Below, in pieces: positions 1 through 5,801 of a stretch of DNA of 7,730 bases. The stretch is from Bacteroidales bacterium (GTDB lineage Bacteria > Bacteroidota > Bacteroidia > Bacteroidales > WCHB1-69), in NCBI GenBank assembly GCA_028683685.1, contig JAQUHH010000103.1, forward strand, positions 1 through 7,730, written 5' to 3'. A program made the translations under genes and the position numbers. The notes beneath the pieces are model-generated. The model saw only the letters and a list, made by a program, of their open reading frames with translations. It searched no databases and was not told the DNA's origin. Within the stretch, counting starts at the first letter, position 1, and each line of letters starts with the position of its first letter.

Positions 1-707
1 CTGTGGTCGTGGTTGTGCAGTGTTTCCCCATTTTGCGATAAAATAACAGGAAAAGAAACGCCACCGCCACCAGCAAGGGCAATTCCTTCAATGGTTCCCG
101 CCAATTCGCGTTCGTAGCGACCAGCTTTTGCCATTTTCATGGCTGTTGTTTGCATCATATAACCTGTTTCACACGCTTTTTCCATCTCTGCAATTTCAAG
201 ATCTGTTTTGATTTCACGCTGAGCTACAATTGCTTTTATTAATTCTGTTGAAGATTTTGCATTTAATTCCCCAAAAGGGATATCGAGCAAAGCATTCAAT
301 TTAATTTTGTTTTCGGCACGATAGGGAGGCAAAAAATGAATCTTCCGACCTGCATTTTTGGCTTCGATGATAATTTTGTCGAAGTCGCCAGAAGGAGCTG
401 TAAATTTAATGGCACTTTTTTCGGACAATTCGCTCATTTTGGGTTGAGGTCCCATCCAGATGATGTCGTCAATTTCGAAATCATCACCATACAAAGTGCA
501 GGTTTTGGCATCTGCATCCATAATCATTGCCATATTTGGAAGAGACAAACCAACATAATAAAGAAAATGGCTATCTTGACGAAAATGATAAGTGTTTGAT
601 GGATAATTCATCGCACTTTCTTGATTTCCCATGAAAATAACGATGCCACTACTGATTTTTTCGAGCAATTCTGCTCTGCGATTTTTATATACTTCTTTTT
701 GAAACAT
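1..707 (-). CDS. pepP: Aminopeptidase P family protein (Xaa-Pro aminopeptidase), N-terminal part, truncated by the window edge
   Basis: Reading the minus strand from the ATG at 705-707 gives 235 open codons that run off the left edge, so the C-terminal half is outside the window. The product starts MFQKEVYKNRRAELLEKI and continues with SNTYHFRQDSHFLYYVGL near residues 37-54, the typical N-terminal (AMP_N) domain of aminopeptidase P. From about residue 160 the creatinase/methionine-aminopeptidase ('pita-bread') fold begins, with ELIKAIVAQREIKTDLEIAE and then AGGGGVSFPVILSQNGETLH followed by NHDH at the edge, where this family has its conserved substrate-side histidine region. The metal ligands (Asp, Asp, His, Glu, Glu) would lie further on and cannot be checked. 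Known family role: cytoplasmic, metal-dependent removal of an N-terminal residue that precedes proline. No signal peptide is seen. A good Bacteroidetes promoter lies about 40 bases upstream, so the gene appears to be transcribed on its own. The family call is firm; exact substrate specificity is not visible. Confidence 0.9.
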   Translation of the reverse strand, partial: MFQKEVYKNRRAELLEKISSGIVIFMGNQESAMNYPSNTYHFRQDSHFLYYVGLSLPNMAMIMDADAKTCTLYGDDFEIDDIIWMGPQPKMSELSEKSAIKFTAPSGDFDKIIIEAKNAGRKIHFLPPYRAENKIKLNALLDIPFGELNAKSSTELIKAIVAQREIKTDLEIAEMEKACETGYMMQTTAMKMAKAGRYERELAGTIEGIALAGGGGVSFPVILSQNGETLHNHDH

Positions 708-745
708 AAACTGAGGTTATTTGGTTTTTAAAAATGATTCTACAA

Positions 746-774
746 CAAAAGTAAAAAATTCTTTTAATTTCAAA
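746..774 (-). promoter_or_regulatory. Bacteroidetes-type promoter of the aminopeptidase P gene
   Basis: On the minus strand TTTG (complement of 771-774) is followed after 17 bases by TACTTTTG (complement of 746-753). This fits the Bacteroidetes/Flavobacterium sigma-A consensus, a TTG-containing -33 box and a TAnnTTTG -7 box. Transcription would start near 739-740, giving a leader of about 32 bases before the ATG at 707. Both boxes and the spacing fit, so this is the best promoter in the window. Confidence 0.6.
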
Positions 775-817
775 CCTTTTTTAAGGGGAATTAAGATAAT
801 TGGAAAATATTCCGAAC

Positions 818-874
818 GGCTTTATTTCTTAAATGGAGCTTCAGTTTGCTAAAGCCAAACTAGAATAGATAAGT
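818..874. repeat. REP-like palindromic element, copy A (diverged)
   Basis: The segment runs from GGCTTTA through TTTGCTAAAGCCAAAC to ATAAGT. Its 3' part forms an imperfect hairpin, AGTTTGCT-AA-AGCCAAACT (843-861), with one unpaired base. The whole segment aligns with 965-1015: GGCTTTA at the left, ATGG in the middle, GCTAAAGCCAAA then AATAAGT-like sequence at the right. This looks like a short interspersed repeat, not chance, but only the two copies in this window can be seen. Confidence 0.5.
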
Positions 875-949
875 TATTTCAGATTAAAATTCAAATTTCA
901 AAGTAAATAATATCTTTTGAAGTCAAATTTATCTGACTGACAAAAAGTT

Positions 950-1000
950 AATTTAATAAAAACTGGCTTTAGCCACATTATGGCGCTTTGGCTAAAGCCA
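950..1000 (-). terminator. Probable intrinsic terminator of the LytTR-pyrF-YwqK unit
   Basis: Read on the minus strand, 1000-990 (TGGCTTTAGCC) pairs with 974-964 (GGCTAAAGCCA) as an 11-base-pair stem with a 15-base loop. It is followed at once by a T-rich tract (GTTTTTATTAAATT). It lies about 40 bases after the stop codon of the YwqK-like gene, the right place for a terminator. The stem is the same sequence that makes up REP-like copy B. Confidence 0.5.
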
Positions 1001-1015
1001 AAGTAATAAATAAGT
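965..1015. repeat. REP-like palindromic element, copy B
   Basis: This copy contains a perfect palindrome CTTTGGCT-AA-AGCCAAAG at 986-1003. In addition there is a perfect 11-base inverted repeat, TGGCTTTAGCC at 964-974 against GGCTAAAGCCA at 990-1000. It aligns with copy A about 147 bases to the left in the same orientation. Small extragenic palindromes of this sort are known in many bacteria and can be spread by RAYT (TnpA-REP) transposases; that link here is inference. Confidence 0.55.
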
Positions 1016-1037
1016 AAAATAAAAGACTTATAAATAG

Positions 1038-1763
1038 CTAATTCTCCAACAAACGACCGTAAGAATAGTGTTCGGTTTTTTCTAAATCTCCATTTTTAAG
1101 AAAATATATCCACTCGCCGTCTTTAAGGTAATCTCCTGTGGATTTTTGAGAAATTTTTGCCCCTTCACTGCGTTTTTCTCCTGTTTCATAAAACGAACTA
1201 AAACGATATGTTTTCTTTCCTTTATTTTCTAATGTTAAATCGGAAAATAGCTGACCATTTGGATAATAAAAACGTTGATATAAATAATATTCTGCTTTAT
1301 TATCCATTTTTTCCAACATCTCAGCTTTTCCATCTTCTTGATACTCTTCATATAAAATGATATTTCCCTTACGATATACAACTTTAAAATGAGGATTTTC
1401 ATTGGGGTAATAAGTTTCAATTTTAGCAGAAGATCCATTGGGACTAAGTTGAAAAAAACGCTCCATTTTACCATCAGAATAATAATTTTTGTAAACCGAA
1501 GTGAGTTTCCCGCTTTCATAACTCCCTTGATGTTTAACCGTTTCGCCATCTGGATACAAATCTTTTATCCAACCATTGCAAGCTGTTTTACCACAAATCC
1601 GAACGGAATCACCTTCCATAAATGGATTGTATTTATCATATTCGACCATCCCTTCAAAAGAATTATTGTCCTTTTCTTTTAACCAAAAAGCATCTTCATC
1701 AAATTGTGCTGATACAGTGATGGACAACGCTATTAAAATTGTTAGAAATACAAATCTTTTCAT
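1038..1763 (-). CDS. Secreted YwqK/MORN-repeat-like protein of unknown function
   Basis: The 241-residue product begins with a clear signal peptide (basic MKR, hydrophobic core 4-17, cleavage probably after VSA at 17-19 before Q20), so it is exported. The mature part is a chain of aromatic/glycine units resembling the MORN variant of the YwqK family: YPDGE at 70-74, YSDGK at 95-99, YYPNE at 118-122, YYPNG at 166-170, FYETGEKRSEG at 191-201, and DGEWIYFLKNGDL near 215-227. Two cysteines (C57, C62) could form a disulfide. Databases often label such proteins 'toxin-antitoxin system YwqK family antitoxin', but nothing here supports an antitoxin role: the protein is secreted and no toxin gene adjoins it. 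In the Bacteroidetes such repeat proteins are common and mostly uncharacterised. The ATG is only 3 bases after the pyrF stop, so it is almost surely cotranscribed with pyrF. The start is fixed by the signal peptide. Confidence 0.75.
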   Translation of the reverse strand: MKRFVFLTILIALSITVSAQFDEDAFWLKEKDNNSFEGMVEYDKYNPFMEGDSVRICGKTACNGWIKDLYPDGETVKHQGSYESGKLTSVYKNYYSDGKMERFFQLSPNGSSAKIETYYPNENPHFKVVYRKGNIILYEEYQEDGKAEMLEKMDNKAEYYLYQRFYYPNGQLFSDLTLENKGKKTYRFSSFYETGEKRSEGAKISQKSTGDYLKDGEWIYFLKNGDLEKTEHYSYGRLLEN

Positions 1764-1766
1764 AAG

Positions 1767-2609
1767 CTATATTTGAGAATAAATTCTTAACATTTCGCAC
1801 ATTTCCATTTGCATTTTTCTAGCTTCGAGGGCTGCGTTTTGAGCAAAATATTCATCGTTTGAAGCATAAATAATACTTCTTGAAGCATTTACCAATAATC
1901 CACATTCATCCGTCATTCCATATTTGGCAACTTCCGAAAGCGAACCGCCTTGTGCTCCTACTCCAGGAACTAAAAGAAAATGATGAGGCACTATTTTCCG
2001 AACATCCGAAAGCATATCGGCTTTTGTTGCCCCAACCACGTACATTGTGTTTTCGATGCTTCCCCATTGAGAAGAAACACGCAGTACTTTTTCAAAAACA
2101 CGCTCCCCCGATTCCACAACATCCATCTGAAAATCAAAAGCTCCTTTGTTGGAAGTGAGAGCTAAAATGACCACCCATGAATTGTCGAAACCCATAAAAG
2201 GTTTTATTGAATCTTCCCCCATGTATGGTGCAACCGTAACGGCATTATAATTTTCTTGTTTTTTGGGATTGTTAAAAAACGCATTGGCATAACGCTCCGA
2301 AGTATTTCCAATATCGCCACGTTTAGCATCCGCTATGATAAAAACCGCTTCATTTAAGTTATTAATGTAAGAAATTGTTTTAGACAAAGAATTTAATCCG
2401 CTGATTCCCAGTGCTTCATAAAATGCCAAATTAGGTTTATACGCAACCGTATAAGGCAGAGTAGCATCAATAATGGCTTTATTAAATTCAAAAACAGGAT
2501 CTTCGCATGCTTTTAAAAACTCTGGTATTTTCGCTACATCAGTATCCAAACCTACACATAAAAAAGATTTCTTTCGTTTAATTTCAGCGATTAATTCAAT
2601 TCTATTCAT
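1767..2609 (-). CDS. pyrF: Orotidine 5'-phosphate decarboxylase (type 2)
   Basis: The 280-residue product catalyses the last step of de novo pyrimidine synthesis, decarboxylation of OMP to UMP, in the cytoplasm. The TIM-barrel landmarks are all present: FLCVGLDTD at 16-24 (first substrate-binding Asp), FNKAIIDAT at 42-50, YKPNLAFYEALG at 57-68 (the KPN lysine), and the catalytic DAKRGDIGNT at 94-103, with D94, K96 and D99 forming the Asp-Lys-Asp set. Further landmarks are VAPYMGEDSIKPF at 126-138, the phosphate-binding region LVPGVGAQGG at 213-222 and NASRSIIYAS at 241-250. Length and the DAKRGDIG form of the motif match the longer type-2 PyrF group typical of Bacteroidetes and actinobacteria, not the shorter E. 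coli type. The gene follows the LytTR gene by 30 bases and precedes the YwqK-like gene by 3, and no promoter is visible in the 30-base gap. No residue is missing, so it should be active. Confidence 0.96.
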   Translation of the reverse strand: MNRIELIAEIKRKKSFLCVGLDTDVAKIPEFLKACEDPVFEFNKAIIDATLPYTVAYKPNLAFYEALGISGLNSLSKTISYINNLNEAVFIIADAKRGDIGNTSERYANAFFNNPKKQENYNAVTVAPYMGEDSIKPFMGFDNSWVVILALTSNKGAFDFQMDVVESGERVFEKVLRVSSQWGSIENTMYVVGATKADMLSDVRKIVPHHFLLVPGVGAQGGSLSEVAKYGMTDECGLLVNASRSIIYASNDEYFAQNAALEARKMQMEMCEMLRIYSQI

Positions 2610-2639
2610 TCTGTTAAAAATTATTCTTTAAACTAAAAA

Positions 2640-3410
2640 CTACAAATTGGTCAAAACATCCATAAATGCTGCTTTTCTGCGACGAGAAACTGGAATTACG
2701 ACTCCATCTTTCATTATTACTTCACCACCGTTAATCTTTAAATATGATTTAACATAATGAGCATTGATAAGATGAGCATTATGAATACGAGCAAAATTCG
2801 CACCTTCCAGCAACTGTTCAAACTCCTTTAGAGATTTAGCAACCTTCATTTTTTTATCATCAGCGAGAACAATAATTGTATAATGACCCTCTGAATAAAA
2901 ACGAACAATATCACTTGGACTTACTAACAAATACTCATCTTCGGAAGGAATAATTATTTTTCGAGGTACTTTTTTCTCAGATTTAATATTTTGAATCAAT
3001 GTAGAATGTTGAATTTTATTATTGGCTTTGTATTCCAAACTTTGATATTTGCGAATCGCCGCTTTTAAATCGGGCAAAGCAATAGGTTTCAAAATATAAT
3101 CCAGAGCACTACATTTTATAGCATTAATAGCATATTGATTATAAGAAGTAACAAAAACAACTTGGAAATCTATATTATCAAAAGCTTCTAACAAAGTGAA
3201 GCCAGTACCATCTTCCATTTGTATATCCAGAAAAACCAAATCGGGTTTTACTTTGTTTATCAACCTAATTCCTTCTTTGCAAGAAGCAGCATGACCTAAT
3301 ATTTCGACTTCCAAAATATTATTTTGAATCATTCTTTTTATAATTTCGTATGATATCGCTTCATCTTCAACAATGACGACCCCAATTTTTTCATTTACCA
3401 TAATGAACAT
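2640..3410 (-). CDS. LytTR-family response regulator (LytR/AgrA type)
   Basis: The 256-residue protein is a two-domain transcription factor. Residues about 9-125 form the receiver: acidic pair E15/D16 in VVIVEDEA, phospho-acceptor D62 in LVFLDIQMEDG, switch T88 in VVFVTSY and K108 in DYILKPI. A linker of about 25 residues leads to a LytTR DNA-binding domain from about 150 to the end, recognisable by DEYLLVSPSDIVRFYSEGHY at 158-177, FARIHNAHLINAHYV at 206-220 and the terminal PVSRRRKAAF at 240-249. All phosphorylation residues are present, so regulation by a sensor kinase is expected. In this family the partner is usually a LytS/YpdA-type histidine kinase with a His_kinase domain; none is within the window, so this is an orphan here. 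The start could be M1 (3410) or M4 (ATG at 3399-3401); neither has a Shine-Dalgarno, and MVNEKIGVVIVED from M4 is equally natural. It is the first gene of the unit with pyrF and the YwqK-like gene. Confidence 0.93.
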   Translation of the reverse strand: MFIMVNEKIGVVIVEDEAISYEIIKRMIQNNILEVEILGHAASCKEGIRLINKVKPDLVFLDIQMEDGTGFTLLEAFDNIDFQVVFVTSYNQYAINAIKCSALDYILKPIALPDLKAAIRKYQSLEYKANNKIQHSTLIQNIKSEKKVPRKIIIPSEDEYLLVSPSDIVRFYSEGHYTIIVLADDKKMKVAKSLKEFEQLLEGANFARIHNAHLINAHYVKSYLKINGGEVIMKDGVVIPVSRRRKAAFMDVLTNL

Positions 3411-3435
3411 TTTTAAATTAGAAAATAAGAAGTGA

Positions 3436-3443
3436 CAAATATA
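3436..3443 (-). promoter_or_regulatory. Candidate -7 box for the LytTR-pyrF-YwqK unit
   Basis: The minus strand reads TATATTTG here, a perfect TAnnTTTG match, ending 26 bases before the ATG at 3410. No TTG is found at the expected distance upstream, so the -33 box is missing or degenerate. In such AT-rich DNA a single box can arise by chance. Confidence 0.35.
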
Positions 3444-3548
3444 ATACGTTTTTTCTCTCTTTTTAATATTTTGTGCTTTTTTTCACACTATTTGGTACTA
3501 TTTTGCGATTAATCGTAATAAATGATCATTTTCAAATGAATAATTTAT

Positions 3549-3556
3549 TAAATTTG
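3549..3556 (+). promoter_or_regulatory. Candidate -7 box for the membrane glycosyltransferase-like gene
   Basis: TAAATTTG matches TAnnTTTG on the plus strand, but there is no TTG about 17-23 bases upstream, and the leader to the ATG at 3731 would be about 170 bases, spanning the hairpin block. It is the only full match on this strand in the spacer. Confidence 0.25.
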
Positions 3557-3620
3557 CCTAGTGCTTAATATTTTTAGAGAATGTATTTCCCTTTAAATAG
3601 TCCCTAGTATAACAAAAAAG

Positions 3621-3682
3621 TTAGCGTTTTAGCTTCGCTGCGATGCACTGAGCTTGCCGAAGTGAACTCGTAAACTCGGTTC
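3621..3682. repeat. Hairpin-rich, GC-richer block, possibly an interspersed repeat
   Basis: Within an AT-rich spacer, about 60 bases are clearly richer in G and C and contain three small dyads: AGCG (3623-3626) with CGCT (3636-3639), CACT (3646-3649) with AGTG (3661-3664), and GAAC (3664-3667) with GTTC (3679-3682). The pentamer ACTCG occurs twice (3666-3670 and 3674-3678). The core CACTGAGCTTGCCGAAGTG resembles short repeats often seen scattered in bacterial genomes. It occurs once here, so copy number cannot be judged, and it could instead be a structured leader. Confidence 0.35.
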
Positions 3683-3730
3683 TTATAAACACTAAATAAC
3701 AATTTATTGCCCATCTAACAATAAATCATT

Positions 3731-5470
3731 ATGAAAATCTTAGTCTCTACGCTGAAATATTTTATCAATGAAATAGTGATAATTTTCTGTTTGATTTTCC
3801 TCATTAATAATTATATTGGAAAGGCTGATAAACTAATTAGAGCTGATGAAGTTGGATATTATGAATATTTACCATCCATTTTTATTCATCATGATTTTGT
3901 ACGAAAAAATGATTCTATTCACCAAAACCCAAACTTATACCATCGAATAAATTCCATAAATGGAGTATATGTCGATTATAAAAACTTTAAAGTAAACAAG
4001 TATTCCGGAGGAACAGCACTTCTTCAGCTTCCATTTTTTGCATACTCGTGTTTGACGTCAAACCTCGATGGAAGCTTTAATGATGGGTATCAAAGTCCTT
4101 TTCAAAAATCATTTTATTATATTGCAATTTTCTATTTATTTTTAAGTATTTTCTTTTTAAAAAAGCTACTTGTTCTATATGATATAAAAAAACATATCAT
4201 ATTTTTCAGTCAACTGATTTTAGTATTAGCAACATCTGTAACGAACTACGTAAATTACGATGCCGGATTTAGTCACCTATACTCGCTCTTTGCGATAACC
4301 ACTTTTTTGTATTTCATCAAATCATTTATAAAGTTCCAGAAAATGACCCATTTCGTTTGGGCTTCTGTTTTTTTGGGACTTATATTCCTATTGCGTCAGC
4401 CAAATATTCTAATTGTTTTGTTTATTCCATTTTTAGCAGGATCTGTCAAAAATTTAAAGATTTCTTTCACCACTCTTTTCAAAAACACACAAGGTCTTTT
4501 ATTAAGTATTCTACTGTTTTTTGGAATAATTTCCGTTCAATTTGTTTTTTGGTATTTGCAAACAGGCGATTTTTTTGTTTACTCATATCAAGGTGAAAGT
4601 TTTAATTTTTTAGACCCACATTTTTTTAGTATTTTATTTAGTTACAAAAAAGGGCTTTTTGTTTACACGCCCATTCTATTTATCGCAACTTTAAGTCTTA
4701 TTTGGTTTGCATATAAAAAACAATTTTATTTGTTTTTTACTTGGATTGGTTTTTTTATTTTACTCACTTATTTTCTCTCTTCTTGGTGGTCATGGTTTTA
4801 TGGTTGTAGCTATGGATTAAGAGCATACATTGATTTCTATGCAATATTTCTAATTCCCTTTGCGCTGATGTTAGATAAATTGGGAAAAGTACCAAGATTA
4901 TTAATAATGGGATTATCTCTTTTTACTATACCCATAAACATCATTCAAACATATCAATATAAAGAATATATTCTCCATTGGATTGATATGGATAAAGAGA
5001 AATATTGGAAAGTGTTTTTAAAAACTGATAATCAATATAAAGGACTTCTTTGGAAAAATAATTTTGATAAAAATCAATATTATACGCTAAAAGAAATTAC
5101 AATTGGGGATATTCCCTGTCCTGAAAATTCAATAACTCAAGCACTTAAAATCAGGAACACTGATATTCCAGATTTTGACAAAGCAAGTATAATTCAAGTT
5201 TTCATTGATAATGAATATCAAGAAACAAATCAAACAAAAGTAATCCTAAGCATTAACAAACTTAACGAAAACCACAATTACTATTGGCACGAAAGGTATT
5301 TGATACACTTTTATCAAACAGAACTGAATAAATGGCAAACAGGATCGTTTAATTTTGAGTTTGAACCAATTACGGATCATCAAGAAATAGAAATTTCATT
5401 GGACGTAATAACTGCAAACCAAAAAGAACATTTAAAAAATGTAAGATTGAAAATTTTAAGTAAAAAATAA
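3731..5470 (+). CDS. Polytopic membrane protein, GT-C glycosyltransferase-like
   Basis: The 579-residue protein has about eleven predicted membrane segments (roughly 11-29, 127-143, 155-172, 182-200, 208-222, 225-240, 254-278, 308-328, 332-350, 368-381, 388-405). A soluble, probably periplasmic, C-terminal domain follows at about 410-579, rich in short beta-like stretches. Three features point to the GT-C fold (GT39/PMT/ArnT-like enzymes that take sugar from a polyprenyl-phosphate donor): an acidic pair D39-E40 just after the first helix in RADEVGYYEYLPS, NKYSGGTALLQLPFF at 89-103 where relatives have KYPPG-type sequence, and SWWSWFYGCSYGLRAYIDF at 351-369, which matches the WW-x-W-x-x-G-x-S-x-G-x-R signature of many uncharacterised bacterial GT-C proteins. 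The first loop is long (30-126), also typical. The substrate is unknown; surface glycan or protein glycosylation is inference. No other glycan gene is nearby. The ATG at 3731 is preferred because it begins a short basic stretch before helix 1. Its TAA overlaps the start of a decayed gene (5467-5670). Confidence 0.7.
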   Translation: MKILVSTLKYFINEIVIIFCLIFLINNYIGKADKLIRADEVGYYEYLPSIFIHHDFVRKNDSIHQNPNLYHRINSINGVYVDYKNFKVNKYSGGTALLQLPFFAYSCLTSNLDGSFNDGYQSPFQKSFYYIAIFYLFLSIFFLKKLLVLYDIKKHIIFFSQLILVLATSVTNYVNYDAGFSHLYSLFAITTFLYFIKSFIKFQKMTHFVWASVFLGLIFLLRQPNILIVLFIPFLAGSVKNLKISFTTLFKNTQGLLLSILLFFGIISVQFVFWYLQTGDFFVYSYQGESFNFLDPHFFSILFSYKKGLFVYTPILFIATLSLIWFAYKKQFYLFFTWIGFFILLTYFLSSWWSWFYGCSYGLRAYIDFYAIFLIPFALMLDKLGKVPRLLIMGLSLFTIPINIIQTYQYKEYILHWIDMDKEKYWKVFLKTDNQYKGLLWKNNFDKNQYYTLKEITIGDIPCPENSITQALKIRNTDIPDFDKASIIQVFIDNEYQETNQTKVILSINKLNENHNYYWHERYLIHFYQTELNKWQTGSFNFEFEPITDHQEIEISLDVITANQKEHLKNVRLKILSKK

Positions 5471-5670
5471 AGAAAATAATTCTAATCACAACAGTATTGC
5501 TGGCTGATGTTTTTGCCAAAGCACAAACCAAAATCCGTCAAAGAGATGACACCTATTCTTCAAACAGCGTGCTATCTACGAGGATGGTGGATTGTCGATT
5601 ACAAAAACAGCGTGCTTGCTCTATTTTGTTTTGTAATTGGATGAGCCAAAAAAATGTATTTGCTTTTTAA
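5467..5670 (+). pseudogene. Remnant of a secreted-protein gene: signal peptide with ATA in place of ATG
   Basis: Reading from the ATA at 5467-5469, the frame gives I-KKIILITTVLLADVFAKAQ-TKIRQRDDTYSS, then less protein-like sequence to a TAA at 5668-5670. The first 20 residues are a textbook signal peptide: two lysines, hydrophobic core, and A-K-A followed by Q, the cleavage site seen in many Bacteroidetes exported proteins. A single G-to-A change at 5469 would explain the lost start, and restoring it gives an ATGA overlap with the stop of the upstream membrane protein (TGA instead of TAA). That arrangement is typical of coupled genes. After about residue 27 the frame becomes cysteine-rich and implausible, so the body of the gene appears deleted or scrambled. 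What the protein was cannot be told. Confidence 0.45.
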
Positions 5671-5797
5671 ATTGGATTTATTTTTTGTTTTTGGCATTTT
5701 TCAGAAGTCTTTCGGCGTCTGTTAAACAAGATTTTCCACAAAATGTCAACAAAAACAGACCTTCAAACGTTAGTCTTTATCATAAAATAGAATTGTC
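5471..5797. other. Spacer of decayed coding sequence before the copper ATPase
   Basis: This stretch of 327 bases has no intact gene. It holds the signal-peptide remnant, a 12-base direct repeat (5562-5573 and 5605-5616), and two start-less open frames at 5637-5801 (plus) and 5678-5776 (minus). No full TAnnTTTG promoter with a -33 box is visible, nor a palindrome of the kind bound by a copper-responsive repressor. Confidence 0.5.
5562..5616 (+). repeat. 12-base direct repeat AAACAGCGTGCT, two copies 43 bases apart
   Basis: AAACAGCGTGCT occurs exactly at 5562-5573 and 5605-5616. The first copy is in plus frame 3, where it reads KQRA within FFKQRAIYEDGGLSITKT; the second gives KQRA in plus frame 1. 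In AT-rich DNA an exact 12-base repeat with five or more G/C is unlikely by chance, and it suggests local duplication or a rearrangement scar. Confidence 0.4.
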
Positions 5798-5801
5798 ATG
5801 A
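5637..5801 (+). pseudogene. Possible C-terminal gene fragment overlapping the ATPase start
   Basis: This frame is open for 55 codons with no ATG and ends ...SNVSLYHKIELS with a TGA at 5799-5801, which overlaps the ATG of the copper ATPase as ATGA. Four-base overlaps of this kind usually join cotranscribed genes, so this may be the 3' end of a lost upstream gene. The opposite strand carries a competing start-less frame at 5678-5776 (33 codons including the stop), which contains CGKSCLTDAERLLKNAK and ends at the complement of 5678-5680. At most one of the two is real, and neither is recognised. Confidence 0.2.

Larger units (their letters stand above)
708..1037. other. Spacer between the aminopeptidase P and YwqK-like genes, with promoter and REP-like repeats
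   Basis: This 330-base stretch has no convincing reading frame. It contains the aminopeptidase promoter (746-774), two diverged copies of a palindromic REP-like element (about 818-874 and 965-1015) and a probable terminator for the minus-strand unit arriving from the right. The remainder is very AT-rich and featureless. Confidence 0.7.
3411..3730. other. Divergent spacer between the LytTR gene and the membrane glycosyltransferase-like gene
   Basis: These 320 bases separate two genes reading outward. They hold a -7-like box for each direction (3436-3443 minus; 3549-3556 plus), a very AT-rich core, and a hairpin-rich block at about 3621-3682. I see no gene in it: no frame reads like protein, and there is no tRNA-like cloverleaf. 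Confidence 0.6.

Noticed and set aside
336..599. Plus-strand open frame of 87 codons
   Set aside because: It lies antisense inside the aminopeptidase P gene, whose minus-strand frame matches a known family over 235 codons; this frame has no recognisable protein character.
1235..1549. Second minus-strand frame of 104 codons within the YwqK-like gene
   Set aside because: It is an out-of-frame reading of the repeat protein gene, which has a signal peptide and regular YPDG/YPNG units; the alternative is a shadow.
1038..1763. Interpretation of the YwqK-like gene as an antitoxin in a toxin-antitoxin pair
   Set aside because: The product has a signal peptide and no small toxin gene is adjacent; the database-style name does not by itself support that role.
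1389..1776. Two plus-strand frames opposite the YwqK-like gene
   Set aside because: Both are antisense shadows with low-complexity hydrophobic content and no promoter or start context.
1880..2165. Plus-strand frames opposite pyrF
   Set aside because: They run antisense to a fully conserved pyrF frame; nothing suggests an overlapping gene.
4357..4596. Plus-strand frame of 79 codons within the membrane protein gene
   Set aside because: It is an alternative frame of AT-rich transmembrane coding sequence, rich in Phe, Ser and Cys as expected from frame-shifted membrane helices.
5671..5797. Riboswitch or copper-responsive operator ahead of the ATPase
   Set aside because: No convincing stem-loop set, palindrome or known operator motif is visible; the sequence looks more like decayed coding DNA.
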